A stretch of 64,000 nt of DNA. Source: Arthrobacter sp. H35-D1. GTDB taxonomy: Bacteria > Actinomycetota > Actinomycetes > Actinomycetales > Micrococcaceae. The position numbers and the translations under genes were made by a program. Shown here one piece after another: positions 52,839-62,853 of the stretch. Location: assembly GCF_030063185.1 (NCBI RefSeq), contig NZ_JASISP010000016.1:1-64000 (forward strand), in the 5' to 3' direction. The notes below the pieces were generated by a model. It did not search any database and was not told the origin of the DNA. It was given only the letters and a program-made list of their open reading frames with translations. Numbering within the stretch: position 1 is the first letter of the stretch; the number at the start of each line of letters is the position of its first letter.

Positions 52839-54512
52839 CTACTCCTGCAAGTCGTCGGGCGCGCGGGGAGCATCCCGGGCGTCCATGATCCTGTAGGCAT
52901 AACCCTGTTCGGCGAGAAAGCGCTGGCGCTTGGCGGCAAAGTCGGCGTCCACCGTATCGCGGGCAACCAAGGTGTAAAATCGAGCTGTCCGCCCGTCGGT
53001 CTTGGGACGCATCAGGCGGCCCAGTCGCTGGGCCTCCTCTTGGCGTGAGCCAAACGCACCGGAGACTTGGATGGCCACAGATGCCTCGGGCAGGTCGATG
53101 GAAAAGTTCGCCACTTTGGACACCACAAGGGTGGAAAGGCGTCCCTCCCTGAACTCCCCAAAGAGTCGCTCGCGCTCGGCCACCGGGGTGGTGCCGTTGA
53201 TCAGCGGCGCGTCCAGCCGGGCAGCCAGTTCATCGAGCTGACCAAGATACTGCCCGATCACCAGGATTTGTTCCCCGGCATGGGCCCGCACCAGTTGCTG
53301 GGCAGCCACCGACTTGGCCAGGGACGTGGCACACAGGCGATACTTCTCGCCGTCGTCCGCCGTTGCATAAGCCAGCCGCTCCGAACGCGCCAAATCGACG
53401 CGGACCTCCACGCAATCGGCTGGGGCAATGTAGCCCTGGGACTCAATGTCCCTCCACGGCGCGTCGTAGCGCTTGGGCCCGATCAAGGCAAAAACCTCGC
53501 CCTCCCGGCCATCCTCGCGCACCAACGTGGCTGTCAGCCCCAGCCTGCGGCGCGCCTGCAGCTCGGCCGTCATGCGGAAGATGGGCGCGGGCAGCAAGTG
53601 GACCTCGTCGTAGATGAGCAGCCCCCAGTCGTTTTCGTCCAACAGGTCCAGATGCTGGTAGCTGCCGTGGCGCTTGGTGGTCATGACCTGGTAGGTGGCG
53701 ATGGTGACGGGCCGAAGTTCCTTCACGGCCCCGGAATATTCGCCAATCTCATTTTCCGTCAGCGTGGTGCGCTTGAGCAGTTCGGCCTTCCACTGCCGTG
53801 CGGAGAGGGTGTTGGTGACAAGGATCAGCGTCGTGGTCCCGGCGGCGGCCATTGCCGCGGCGCCCACGATCGTCTTCCCCGCCCCGCACGGCAGCACCAC
53901 GACGCCGGAACCGCCGGCCCAAAAGTTCTCCACGGCCGTGCGCTGGTACGGGCGCAGCGACCACGGCGCAGCGCCGGTGTTTTCCGTCAGCGCGATCGGA
54001 TGGGAGGTGCCGTCGACATATCCGGCCAGGTCCTCGGCCGGCCAGCCTGCCTTGAGCAGCAGCGCCTTGAGTTCCCCGCGGGCGGAGCCGTGCACCACCA
54101 CTGACACGGCATCGATCCGCGGACCCAGCAGCGCGGCAATCTTCTTGCCATGGGCCACCTCCGCCAGGATCAGTTCGTCGTCGCTGCGCAGCACCAGCCC
54201 GTGTTGCGGATCCTTTTCCAGCCGCAGGCGTCCATACCGCGCCATGATCTCGGCAATGTCCAGCAGCAGCGCATGCGGCACGGGATAGCGCGAGTACTGC
54301 AGGAGTGTGTTCACGACCTGCTCGGCGTCAAGCCCCGCCGCCCGCGCATTCCACAGTCCCAGCGGAGTGATTCGGTAGCTGTGCATGTGCTCCGGGGCCC
54401 GCTCCAGCTCGGCAAAGGCGGCTATGGCGTGCCGCGCCTCGGTGGAGTCGGGGTGCGCCACCTCCAACAAAATGGTTTTGTCGCCTTGCACGATCAGGGG
54501 CCCCTCAGTCAT
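52839..54512 (-). CDS. XPB/Rad25-type DNA helicase
   Basis: A 557-residue superfamily-2 3'-to-5' helicase of the bacterial XPB group. The N-terminal 130 residues hold the conserved damage-recognition-like domain (GPLIVQGDKTILLEVAHPD). Walker A is LPCGAGKTIVGAAA, motif II is LLIYDEVHLLP, and motif VI is in QRLGRLMRPKTDGRTARFYT. It probably takes part in DNA repair or transcription-coupled strand opening. AGGAGG six bases before the ATG at 54512 fixes the start. It overlaps the partner gene upstream by eight bases, a coupling I recall in other actinobacteria. Confidence 0.93.
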   Translation of the reverse strand: MTEGPLIVQGDKTILLEVAHPDSTEARHAIAAFAELERAPEHMHSYRITPLGLWNARAAGLDAEQVVNTLLQYSRYPVPHALLLDIAEIMARYGRLRLEKDPQHGLVLRSDDELILAEVAHGKKIAALLGPRIDAVSVVVHGSARGELKALLLKAGWPAEDLAGYVDGTSHPIALTENTGAAPWSLRPYQRTAVENFWAGGSGVVVLPCGAGKTIVGAAAMAAAGTTTLILVTNTLSARQWKAELLKRTTLTENEIGEYSGAVKELRPVTIATYQVMTTKRHGSYQHLDLLDENDWGLLIYDEVHLLPAPIFRMTAELQARRRLGLTATLVREDGREGEVFALIGPKRYDAPWRDIESQGYIAPADCVEVRVDLARSERLAYATADDGEKYRLCATSLAKSVAAQQLVRAHAGEQILVIGQYLGQLDELAARLDAPLINGTTPVAERERLFGEFREGRLSTLVVSKVANFSIDLPEASVAIQVSGAFGSRQEEAQRLGRLMRPKTDGRTARFYTLVARDTVDADFAAKRQRFLAEQGYAYRIMDARDAPRAPDDLQE

Positions 54513-56538
54513 GCTCGTCCTCCTGCTCTTCGACCGCCGGTTCTGCCGCCACAATGCGATGGATGCTGAAGCGGCGCTCCCGCCCCGTGCCGGGCAAATG
54601 CGCCCTGAGCATGCCGGCCTCCAGCGACACCGGCTCGAGCAGCACGCGCTCAACGGTACCCGTGCCGTCCACGGCCTGCAGCAGGATGCGCCCGCCAATC
54701 CCCACAGCCTGGCGCAGTTGTTCCATGACCAGGGCCGGCCCAGACTCGCCACCGCCCGTATCCGCCCAGACGGGCCGACTGCGCAGTTGCACAATTTGCG
54801 CCTCCGCCTCGGCACGGGTGGCCGCAGTCTGGAGGGTTTCGGGATGCACGGCTTGGGAACGCTTGGCGTCGGGACGTGCGACGTCGGCCGGGAACTTTTG
54901 CGCTTTCACCGGCTGTCGCGGGGGAGCCGGGGAGACGACGCTTGGGGTTGTCGCTATGCCGGCCGGGTTTGCCGCGCCGAAGTTGTTGGCCGCGCCTGAG
55001 GGGTTGGGAAGGTAGTTGTTGTTGGGAGCAATGGCCGCGCGGGCTGCGGCGCCAATCAAGTAGCCAAGCGATTGTGGTACAGCTGTGCTGCAATGGTGCT
55101 GGAGGAAGCTGAGGATCGCATCTTTGTCCATGCCGGAACGGATGGCGACTTCCAGCGACCCCTGGCTGAAGCGGTAAATGCCGGCTGTGCCGTCGCCCTC
55201 CGGTATGGCCATGAGTTTTAGTTGGGCCGCCACGGCGGGTGCCAGGAAGCCGGGGGCAACGGCTGTCAGGTCCCCTTGGATGAGGAAATGCTGGATCGGA
55301 GCGGGCAGCAGCCCGCCCACGCAGTCGGCGGCACCGTCCCAGTCGGCATTCGCCACGGCGCACCCTGATCCGGACAAGGCGCCGGCGCCGGTGATGCCCA
55401 ATAGTTCCAGCTCGGCCAAGACGCCCGGCAACTGCGTGGCCATGTGTTCGCTTTGGCGCGGATGCCGCCAGGCCAGAAAAGAGAGCAGCGATGCGGAAGT
55501 CGGCGCTGTCGCGGCCGGAGCTGTGGCAGTTGTTGCTGTCGCAGCTAGCGCTGTGGTGGTGGAAGCTGTCGCGGTCGAAGCTGAGGCGGTGGGCATGCAG
55601 CCGGCGGGGATCGCGGCGGCGGGTGGATCGCTCAGCTGTGCCAGGGCCAAAACCACGTTGCGTCGCCAGGTTGCAGCGTGCCGGTGCGGCGTGGCCGGTG
55701 CCAGCGGCCTGGCGGCCAGCGGTCCGGCAGCCAGTGGCCTGACGGTTTGGGGCGACTGCCGGCCGTTGCCCGGCGCGAAGCCGGCCGCCGACGGCCGGCT
55801 GCTGTTCAACCAAGCCTGCACGAGCACGATCCACTGACCGGGACGGTCCAACGCGCTCCACTCGGCTGCCGCAACCCGCCACCGCAGGGCGACGCCATCC
55901 AGGGCGATCAGTCCGGCGATGGCGGCAAGCTCCAAGTAGAAGCACAATCGTGCTTCATCGAGCTGAGTGGATTTGGCCAGCGTTCGCAGGCCGCGGACGC
56001 CCACGGCACCGCCGCGCAAGGAGTCAATACCGGCCGCAGAGGCACAGTCGAGCAATGTGGCCATGCCGCGCAGGAGCATGTCGATGGCAGCCGCCGAGGC
56101 GTTGTCCCTGATCCGCAAGCGCACCGTGAGGGGCTCGGGCGGCGGGAGGAGCGGCGGCACTTCCGCAGCGAAGCCGCCGCCCAAGACTGGTGCCACGGCG
56201 GCGAGGGGGAGGAAATGGTGAGCACCGGCGTCGTGCCCCAATGGCCTGTGGGCCGGGGAAACCTGCACGACAAGGGCAAGATCATGCAGCGCGGGCAGGA
56301 AACGGCGGTGGCTGGGGGAGTGGGCCCCGACAACAAACCCGGCCAGCGTCTGCAACTGCAGGACGTTGAGCCGGTCCAGGGCGAGGTTGATGCTGGTTCT
56401 CATGGACAGTCGCGCGGCCAAGGCGGCGAAGTCGGGCACCGGCGGGGTCATGGCATCAGGGCGCAGCTGCAACAGGCGCAGCAGCTCCGCGTCGGAACGG
56501 CCCGACAATTCCGTAGCCAAAGCGGCCAAAGCGGCCAT
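54505..56538 (-). CDS. Helicase-associated protein, partner of XPB
   Basis: A 677-residue protein. The N-terminus ALATELSGRSDAELLRLLQL and the following DFAALAARLSMRTSINLALD match the actinobacterial helicase-associated family encoded next to XPB. The middle (about 290-400) is Ala/Pro/Thr-rich low complexity, with a run of alternating TA(S/T) and ATA units. The C-terminus contains ALVMEQLRQAVGIGGRILLQ, a WYL-like beta fold. The ATG at 56538 is chosen on family match, as its upstream is C-rich without a ribosome site. It is expected to assist or regulate the helicase. Confidence 0.85.
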   Translation of the reverse strand: MAALAALATELSGRSDAELLRLLQLRPDAMTPPVPDFAALAARLSMRTSINLALDRLNVLQLQTLAGFVVGAHSPSHRRFLPALHDLALVVQVSPAHRPLGHDAGAHHFLPLAAVAPVLGGGFAAEVPPLLPPPEPLTVRLRIRDNASAAAIDMLLRGMATLLDCASAAGIDSLRGGAVGVRGLRTLAKSTQLDEARLCFYLELAAIAGLIALDGVALRWRVAAAEWSALDRPGQWIVLVQAWLNSSRPSAAGFAPGNGRQSPQTVRPLAAGPLAARPLAPATPHRHAATWRRNVVLALAQLSDPPAAAIPAGCMPTASASTATASTTTALAATATTATAPAATAPTSASLLSFLAWRHPRQSEHMATQLPGVLAELELLGITGAGALSGSGCAVANADWDGAADCVGGLLPAPIQHFLIQGDLTAVAPGFLAPAVAAQLKLMAIPEGDGTAGIYRFSQGSLEVAIRSGMDKDAILSFLQHHCSTAVPQSLGYLIGAAARAAIAPNNNYLPNPSGAANNFGAANPAGIATTPSVVSPAPPRQPVKAQKFPADVARPDAKRSQAVHPETLQTAATRAEAEAQIVQLRSRPVWADTGGGESGPALVMEQLRQAVGIGGRILLQAVDGTGTVERVLLEPVSLEAGMLRAHLPGTGRERRFSIHRIVAAEPAVEEQEDEHD

Positions 56539-56555
56539 GGGTGGGGGAGGGAAAG

Positions 56556-56795
56556 TCAGAGCCGGCGCCGGATGGCCACTGAGCGCAGGACGCTGGCGCC
56601 CATCATGAAAAATGCTGCGGGCATGGCGAGCATGGCGATCCAATTGAACCCGGGCCACGGCGTACCGCCTGCCCATTTGCCGCCCAACACCACGATCAGG
56701 CAAATAAGTGCTGCAAACGCCAAGGCCATGGCCGTGTAGTTGAAAATCTGCCATCCGCGGTGCACGGTTTGCGGGGCAGAAAAATGCTGGCTCAT
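56556..56795 (-). CDS. Small two-helix membrane protein, DUF2530-like
   Basis: A 79-residue protein with two membrane helices: YTAMALAFAALICLIVVLGG and WIAMLAMPAAFFMMGASVL. The length, layout and position beside the helicase partner and the cold-shock gene suggest DUF2530. The ATG at 56795 is taken because upstream residues in the open frame lack any match. The function is unknown. It ends 17 bases before the partner gene and may share its transcript. Confidence 0.72.
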   Translation of the reverse strand: MSQHFSAPQTVHRGWQIFNYTAMALAFAALICLIVVLGGKWAGGTPWPGFNWIAMLAMPAAFFMMGASVLRSVAIRRRL

Positions 56796-56995
56796 GAACA
56801 CAACGCTAACAGCGGACAGGTTCGGCACAAAGCCGCGGAAGTTTCGCCAACACGGTAACCTATAAGCGAGTAGGGCTGCACAAACCGTGGCTGAAGGCAC
56901 CGGCCGAACAAATCACGGCCTCGTCAACGGCGAGCACGTTTAGCGCAGGCACAGGACACGGCTCGCCAGAACAAGACCTTTAAGGGGTAAAGCAA

Positions 56996-57376
56996 GTGCC
57001 AATCGGCAAAGTGAAGTGGTACGACAACGAAAAGGGCTTCGGCATCATTGCTGCCGACGACGGCCGTGAAGTTTTCCTGCGCGCCAATGCCCTGCCTGCG
57101 GATGCTGTTGAGATCAAGCCCGGAATGCGCATGGAGTTCGGTGTCGCCGACGGGCGCAAGGGTGCCCAGGCCATGGCCGCGAAGATCCTTGATCGCAGCG
57201 CGTCCGTGGCCAAGGCCAAGCGGATGCCCGCACGTGACCTGGCCCCTATTGTGCAGGACCTGGTCTCCTTGCTTGAAAGCTCCGTGGGACCCCTGACCAA
57301 CGGCAAGTATCCTGACGGCGACGCGAGCAAGATTGCCGCTGCGCTGCGCAAGGTTGCCGACAACTTCGACGCGTAA
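56996..57376 (+). CDS. Cold-shock-domain protein with C-terminal extension
   Basis: A 126-residue RNA-binding protein. Residues 1-66 are the cold-shock domain, with GKVKWYDNEKGFGIIAADDG (RNP1 is the KGFGII part) and the RNP2-equivalent VFLRANAL. Residues 67-126 are an extra helical tail, as in the longer actinobacterial Csp proteins. It starts with a GTG after AAGGGG. It is followed 11 bases later by DUF3027, and the two look co-transcribed. Confidence 0.92.
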   Translation: MPIGKVKWYDNEKGFGIIAADDGREVFLRANALPADAVEIKPGMRMEFGVADGRKGAQAMAAKILDRSASVAKAKRMPARDLAPIVQDLVSLLESSVGPLTNGKYPDGDASKIAAALRKVADNFDA

Positions 57377-57387
57377 CGGTGCCCATC

Positions 57388-57885
57388 ATGACCGAACTTT
57401 CCGGCGAATCCGCCGCCTCCTCCGCCCCCATCGAAGCATCGCGCCCCGGAGTTCCCGTCTGGCGGTTGGGAAAGCCCGATGCCATCCTCGCTGCCGATGC
57501 GGCCACTGCCCGTACTGCTGTGCAGGAGATCGCCGGCCCGGACGACATCGGGGCCCATCTCGGCGCCCGCAGCGAAGGCATCAGGTGCGTGACGCACTTG
57601 TTTGAGTCGAAAAAGCCCGGATACCAGGGCTGGGTATGGTTTGCCTCGTTGTCAAGGGTGGCCCGCGGCAAGGGTTCCACTGTCAATGAAGTGGGCCTGC
57701 TCCCCACCAACGACTCCGTCCTGGCCCCGGCTTGGGTGCCGTGGTCAGAGCGCGTGCTGCCAGAGGACCGGGAAGCCGACGCGCAACAGGCGGCTGCCGC
57801 CGGGTCCGCTGCAGGGACTGGTGAAGAGCCTGCACCGGACGAAACCGCACCGGCCGACGCTGCGACGGCCGAGGACTCCAACTAA
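57388..57885 (+). CDS. DUF3027 protein
   Basis: A 165-residue actinobacterial protein. The conserved core is DIGAHLGARSEGIRCVTHLF, KPGYQGWVWFASLSRV and STVNEVGLLPTNDSVLAPAW. It ends in an Ala/Pro/Glu-rich acidic tail. The ATG at 57388 is preferred to a GTG nine bases earlier, although neither has a good ribosome site; coupling to the cold-shock gene may drive translation. Its function is unknown. Confidence 0.85.
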   Translation: MTELSGESAASSAPIEASRPGVPVWRLGKPDAILAADAATARTAVQEIAGPDDIGAHLGARSEGIRCVTHLFESKKPGYQGWVWFASLSRVARGKGSTVNEVGLLPTNDSVLAPAWVPWSERVLPEDREADAQQAAAAGSAAGTGEEPAPDETAPADAATAEDSN

Positions 57886-57965
57886 ATCCAGTTGCACTCG
57901 ATCGGGACAAGGACCGCCGCTGACTGGTTTTTACCGAGGGTCTGCATGTTATTTCTGGACATAAC

Positions 57966-58002
57966 CGAGTGGGCCCCGCCGGAAACGGGCGGGGCCCACT
58001 CG
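57966..58002. terminator. Strong convergent terminator
   Basis: CGAGTGGGCCCCGCC and GGCGGGGCCCACTCG form a perfect 15-bp stem around GGAAACG between DUF3027 and serC, with GTTTAC on the exit side of the plus strand. Confidence 0.85.
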
Positions 58003-58019
58003 TTTACTGGCAGAATCTT

Positions 58020-59162
<1,143 letters not shown>

Positions 59163-59373
59163 TTAAGCGATGGAAGGTGTTTGGTGCCAAGGGCTGGTTT
59201 CAATTCTGCCGCAGATGCGGCCTCAAGAGAAAAATGTGCCAGCCGGAGGAATTTTCATGACCTGCCAAGAGTTCCGCAGAGTGGAGTTGTTTCCTCGGAT
59301 CGTGGCGATCAGGATAACGTAGGCACCAAGAGAGTTGCTCTAGAATCTTGCCCAATTACCGGAGGTTGCTGAC

Positions 59374-60069
59374 ATGGCTGATCTGATTGACACGACCGAA
59401 ATGTACTTGCGGACCATCCTGGAGTTGGAGGAAGAGAACATTGTGGCCCTGCGTGCCCGCATCGCGGAGCGGTTGCACCACTCTGGCCCCACCGTCTCCC
59501 AAACCATTGGGCGCATGGAACGTGACGGGCTCGTCATCGTTTCCGGCGACAGGCACCTTGAACTGACGCCGGAAGGCCGCAGCAAGGCGACGCGCGTCAT
59601 GCGCAAGCACCGCCTCGCAGAGCGGCTCCTCGCTGACGTGATCGGCTTGGACTGGGCCTATGTGCATGAGGAAGCCTGCCGTTGGGAGCATGTGATGAGC
59701 GAACGCGTTGAGCAGCGCCTCTTTGACCTGTTGGGCAAGCCGGAGGAATCACCGTACGGCAACCCGATTCCCGGACTTGAAGAGCTGGGAGGCGAAGTTG
59801 CCCCCGTTTTTGCCGCTGGGCTGCAGACGCTTGTCAATGCCATGGGAACTTACTCGGCCGGGCAGGAAGTGGTCATCCATCGCCTTTCAGAGCGCATCCA
59901 GGTGGAGCCGGAGCTGTTGGCGCAGCTCGATGAGGGCGGATTGCGCCCCGGTGCCAGGATCTCCCTGGAACGGGTGGGGGAGTACATTTCCGTTCGCGTG
60001 CCCGGCATTGAAGGGGCCTTGGAACTGCCCCCCGAGGTTGCCTCCCACATTTTTGTTTCCATGAGTTAG
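59374..60069 (+). CDS. ideR: Iron-dependent repressor of the DtxR/IdeR family
   Basis: A 231-residue metalloregulator. The winged helix at 1-73 contains LIDTTEMYLRTILELEEENI and HHSGPTVSQTIGRMERDGL. The dimerisation/metal domain has KHRLAERLLADVIGLDWAYV and HEEACRWEHVMS, supplying the Cys, Glu and His metal ligands; a C-terminal SH3-like domain follows (about 150-231). With Fe2+ bound it should repress iron-uptake genes, including the siderophore-interacting protein gene at 19889-20743, which carries a matching box. GGAGG before the ATG is clear. Confidence 0.93.
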   Translation: MADLIDTTEMYLRTILELEEENIVALRARIAERLHHSGPTVSQTIGRMERDGLVIVSGDRHLELTPEGRSKATRVMRKHRLAERLLADVIGLDWAYVHEEACRWEHVMSERVEQRLFDLLGKPEESPYGNPIPGLEELGGEVAPVFAAGLQTLVNAMGTYSAGQEVVIHRLSERIQVEPELLAQLDEGGLRPGARISLERVGEYISVRVPGIEGALELPPEVASHIFVSMS

Positions 60070-60172
60070 ATCACACGCAAAGATCCCGGAAACCCGCAGG
60101 ATCCGCACTATGCTTGATGAGCGGTTATTGACAAGCCAGATCACGGAGTTATCACGTTTACCGCATGTACCG

Positions 60173-60178
60173 TATAGT
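60173..60178 (+). promoter_or_regulatory. Possible -10 box for the M23 peptidase transcript
   Basis: TATAGT lies at the end of an AT-rich stretch about 70 bases before the riboswitch. A matching -35 at 17 bases is not clear. Confidence 0.35.
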
Positions 60179-60244
60179 AACAATCTGACGCCGTAATCAA
60201 AGCGTTACCATCCTGCGACACCGAACCTTGCCTTCGCAGACTGG

Positions 60245-60445
60245 TCATTCATCACTGAGGCAAGGGCGGAGGAACCACATTCGGCAGACAATCCAGTCTG
60301 CCTTGGGGTGAAGTCCTCGCTTGAAAAGCACAGCACTTTCTGACGCATTCCATTCGGCTGCGCCATGGATGCCCCTGTGCCAAGAGCGTGGACCGGAGAA
60401 CAGAAACACTCTCAGATCCGAATCCGACAGCTAACTTCGCAGGTG
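60245..60445 (+). ncRNA. c-di-AMP riboswitch (ydaO/yuaA type), copy 1
   Basis: Conserved blocks are present in order: GGCGGAGGAACC (60265-60276), TTGGGGTGAAG (60303-60313) and CCGAATCCGACAGCTAACTTCGC (starting near 60418; shown split here as CCGAATCCGACAG plus CTAACTTCGC). The element ends about 20 bases before the GTG of the M23 peptidase. In actinobacteria this riboswitch normally turns off cell-wall hydrolase genes when c-di-AMP is high. Exact ends are estimates. Confidence 0.88.
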
Positions 60446-60464
60446 CTTTACAGAGAGGTTATTT

Positions 60465-61274
60465 GTGTCAGATGTTAAACTGCGGGGACGCCGTCGTGCG
60501 TCGTCGCCGGCAACTCACGAGCTTTCGGCAAACCCCGGAAGTCGTCGTGAAGCCCTGGCTGCAGAACGTGCAAAATCAGCGTCCAGCATTTCAGTGGCTC
60601 AGTTGCTGCGTACTGGTGCAGCCAGCGGTGCAGGCCAAAAAGTGGGTGTGGCCATGGCCGCAACGGGCTTGGTCCTGGCAGTTACCCTGCCTTCGGCCCA
60701 GAGCCTCGAGACCGTCCAGATTGAGCCTATCGCCGCTGCTTCAGTGGAAACTGTTGTCTCCGCGGGCGCCGAGATACCCATTGCCTTTGCTGCCCCGGAG
60801 ATCGCCAGTGAACTGAACCCTGACGGCCACCTCAAGGAAGCCTTGAAGGTCAACGCGGCCAATGTCGCCCCCCAGGCGGCCAAGGGAACCCTCTCCGCGC
60901 CCCTGAAGGAGATGGTGACAAGCTCGCCGTTCGGTGGACGAATCAATCCGATCACGGGACAGATGGGCGAGCAGCACACGGGGCAGGACTTTGCCATTGC
61001 GTGCGGCAACCTGGTGTTCTCAGCCGCCGGCGGCACTGTGAGCTTCGCAGGCTGGCACAGCTACGGCGGAGGCAACCGAGTGGTCGTGGATCACGGCAAC
61101 GGCCTCTCAACGTCGTACAACCACATGAGTGAGATCAGCGTCAAGGTGGGCCAGAAGGTCGATCGCGGCACGCAGGTTGGCCTCAGCGGCACAACTGGAG
61201 CCTCCACCGGCTGCCACCTGCACTTCGAAGTGATTGTGGACGACGAAACCGTCGATCCCATCGACTGGCTTTAA
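60465..61274 (+). CDS. Secreted M23-family peptidase (LytM-type)
   Basis: A 269-residue peptidoglycan peptidase. A basic N-terminus is followed by a hydrophobic helix at about residues 60-80 (GVAMAATGLVLAVTLP), serving as a long signal. The C-terminal LytM domain (about 150-269) shows MGEQHTGQDFAIACG, YGGGNRVVVDHGNGLSTSYN and TGCHLHFEVIVDDETVDPI, with the zinc residues H-x-x-x-D and HxH. It would cut peptide cross-links of the wall. The GTG start follows AGAGAGG. It is under a c-di-AMP riboswitch, which ties its expression to wall and turgor state. Confidence 0.92.
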   Translation: MSDVKLRGRRRASSPATHELSANPGSRREALAAERAKSASSISVAQLLRTGAASGAGQKVGVAMAATGLVLAVTLPSAQSLETVQIEPIAAASVETVVSAGAEIPIAFAAPEIASELNPDGHLKEALKVNAANVAPQAAKGTLSAPLKEMVTSSPFGGRINPITGQMGEQHTGQDFAIACGNLVFSAAGGTVSFAGWHSYGGGNRVVVDHGNGLSTSYNHMSEISVKVGQKVDRGTQVGLSGTTGASTGCHLHFEVIVDDETVDPIDWL

Positions 61275-61439
61275 TCCCTCCACAGGCCATATTTAGTTAC
61301 GACTTAGTCACACGACCGTGACCTGAACGTGACATTGGAAAAAATCTGTTGTACCGTCGTAACCGCGTCTACTTCCAATAAAGGTGACGCCCTTGAGTGG
61401 ATTGCCTAGCTCTGCCACTGCTCATGGTCCGTTCGCATC

Positions 61440-61612
61440 AATTCGTCTGGCAGAGGCGGGGGAACCAAGAATCGGACTTCGCATCACGTCGAAGTCCTTG
61501 GGGTGAAGCCGCGACACGTTACACACACAAAAGATCAAACGATCTATTTATGTGCCATGACGTGGAGCGGCCGGGTGACTCCCATCCGAATCCGACAGCT
61601 TACCTCGCAGGC
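61440..61612 (+). ncRNA. c-di-AMP riboswitch (ydaO/yuaA type), copy 2
   Basis: The same ordered blocks recur: GAGGCGGGGGAACC (61453-61466), TTGGGGTGAAG (61498-61508) and CCGAATCCGACAG with CTTACCTCGCAGG (61585-61611). It ends seven bases before the AGAGG ribosome site of the NlpC/P60 gene, so ligand binding could also affect translation. It is diverged from copy 1 in the variable stems. Confidence 0.9.
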
Positions 61613-61631
61613 ATTGGGAGAGGAAACCTTT

Positions 61632-62483
61632 TTGGCTTCAAATACTGCCCTTGGGCGCCACCGCGCCGAGGATACCAAGACCACTTCAATCTCGACCCTC
61701 ACGAAAGCCGTCAGCTTCAATGCCGGCGGAGTGGGTCGTCAGGCCGCCGTTATCGTGGCTGCAACCGGTCTTGTATTGACTTCCGGCATTGCTGCAAACG
61801 CATCCACTCCCACTGTGGAGCGCGCTTCAGACGGTGCCACTACGCTGAACCTGAACACGGAACTTGCTTCCTCGCTCACGGCAGCATCCACGGTGAAGAT
61901 CGCCTTCCCCGAACCTAAAATTGTTAGCACCCCCGCTCCCGTTGCTCCTGTTGTCGAAGAGCCGGCAGTTGTAGAGGCCCAGAGCAGCGAAGTTGTTGAA
62001 GAAGTTCCCACAGCAGTGGCAGAAGCCCCCGCTCCCGAAGCTGCTCCGGCAGCCGCGGTTGCTGCTCCGGCCGCCCCGGTTGCTGCTCCCGCAGCAGCGC
62101 CGACGGTAACCACTTCAGCGCCTGCACCGGCGGCCAAACCCGCCACCAAGAGCGGTATCGGCGCCACCATCGCCAGCGCTGCACTGGCGCAGGTCGGCGT
62201 TTCCCAGGATTGCACGGCCCTTGCCCGAAACGCACTCTCTGCCGTCGGAATCAGCCACCCCGGTTGGCCCGCAAGCTACCTGAGCCTTGGCCGCACGGTT
62301 TCTGCCGCTGAAGCTCAGCCGGGCGACCTCGTTTACTACGCAGACGGTGGAGCGGGCGCTGCCCACATCGCTGTCTACATTGGTAACGGCCAAGCCGTAC
62401 ACGGTGGATGGACAGGTTTCACGACCACTGTCTTCTCCGTCAACGTCGGCTCGGGCCCCGTCTTCATCGCGATGGGCCACTAA
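61632..62483 (+). CDS. Secreted NlpC/P60-family peptidoglycan hydrolase
   Basis: A 283-residue endopeptidase. A signal helix lies at about residues 35-58 (AAVIVAATGLVLTSGIAANA). A Val/Pro/Ala/Glu-rich wall-spanning linker runs from about 95 to 165. The catalytic domain follows: the cysteine is in VSQDCTALARNAL and the histidine in AAHIAVYIGNG, with the GDLVYYADG turn between. The start is a TTG at 61632 with AGAGG eight bases upstream; the open frame from 61503 runs through the riboswitch and is not coding. Together with the M23 enzyme it forms a c-di-AMP-controlled pair of wall hydrolases. Confidence 0.9.
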   Translation: MASNTALGRHRAEDTKTTSISTLTKAVSFNAGGVGRQAAVIVAATGLVLTSGIAANASTPTVERASDGATTLNLNTELASSLTAASTVKIAFPEPKIVSTPAPVAPVVEEPAVVEAQSSEVVEEVPTAVAEAPAPEAAPAAAVAAPAAPVAAPAAAPTVTTSAPAPAAKPATKSGIGATIASAALAQVGVSQDCTALARNALSAVGISHPGWPASYLSLGRTVSAAEAQPGDLVYYADGGAGAAHIAVYIGNGQAVHGGWTGFTTTVFSVNVGSGPVFIAMGH

Positions 62484-62497
62484 GAACGTTTTACCCC

Positions 62498-62533
62498 AAT
62501 GAACCCCGTCTTCGGACGGGGTTCATTTATTTA
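62498..62533 (+). terminator. Terminator of the NlpC/P60 gene
   Basis: AATGAACCCCGTC and GACGGGGTTCATT close on a stable TTCG tetraloop, followed by TATTTAA. This is a strong rho-independent signal. Confidence 0.9.
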
Positions 62534-62636
62534 ACGGGCCTGAGCCCGGTGAGCGAGACCCAAAGCTCGACGGCAGTCAGCCAGCTTCGCAAGCACAGCC
62601 CGCTATCGGCCATCGACCGCCTGCCATCGGCCGTCC

Positions 62637-62769
62637 GCCGTCGTGCGTCTGCGCCCGGGTGGGGCCTGCTGCCCGGCTGCTTGCCTTCACGGCAGCTTTC
62701 GTTTGGCAGCTGATGCGGGTGTTAGGCGAGAACACCCGCATCAGCTGCCAAACAGATGAGCTCGCCCGG
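62637..62769. repeat. 133-bp direct repeat, copy A, with a perfect 23-bp palindrome
   Basis: Copy A matches copy B (62854-62986) without gaps and with about six differences. It contains a perfect inverted repeat, arms 62701-62723 and 62731-62753 (core TTTGGCAGCTGATGCGGGTG), around a seven-base loop. The whole of 62534-63110 (about 580 bases) is non-coding by my reading. Confidence 0.88.
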
Positions 62770-62853
62770 GCAATACGAGTCGAGCGGGCTGAGGCCGAGC
62801 AGTCGCAGCGCGGCATCGGCCATCTGCCATCGGCCGCCCTCCGCACGCGATCA

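Noticed and set aside
53095-53120. Sequence TTGGACACCACAAG inside the XPB gene, like the long hairpin at 22801
   Set aside because: Only 14 bases match, it is coding, and no partner arm is present; coincidence is likely.
61503-61631. Upstream extension of the NlpC/P60 frame
   Set aside because: It passes through the conserved c-di-AMP riboswitch, which is RNA rather than protein sequence; a TTG with AGAGG is at 61632.
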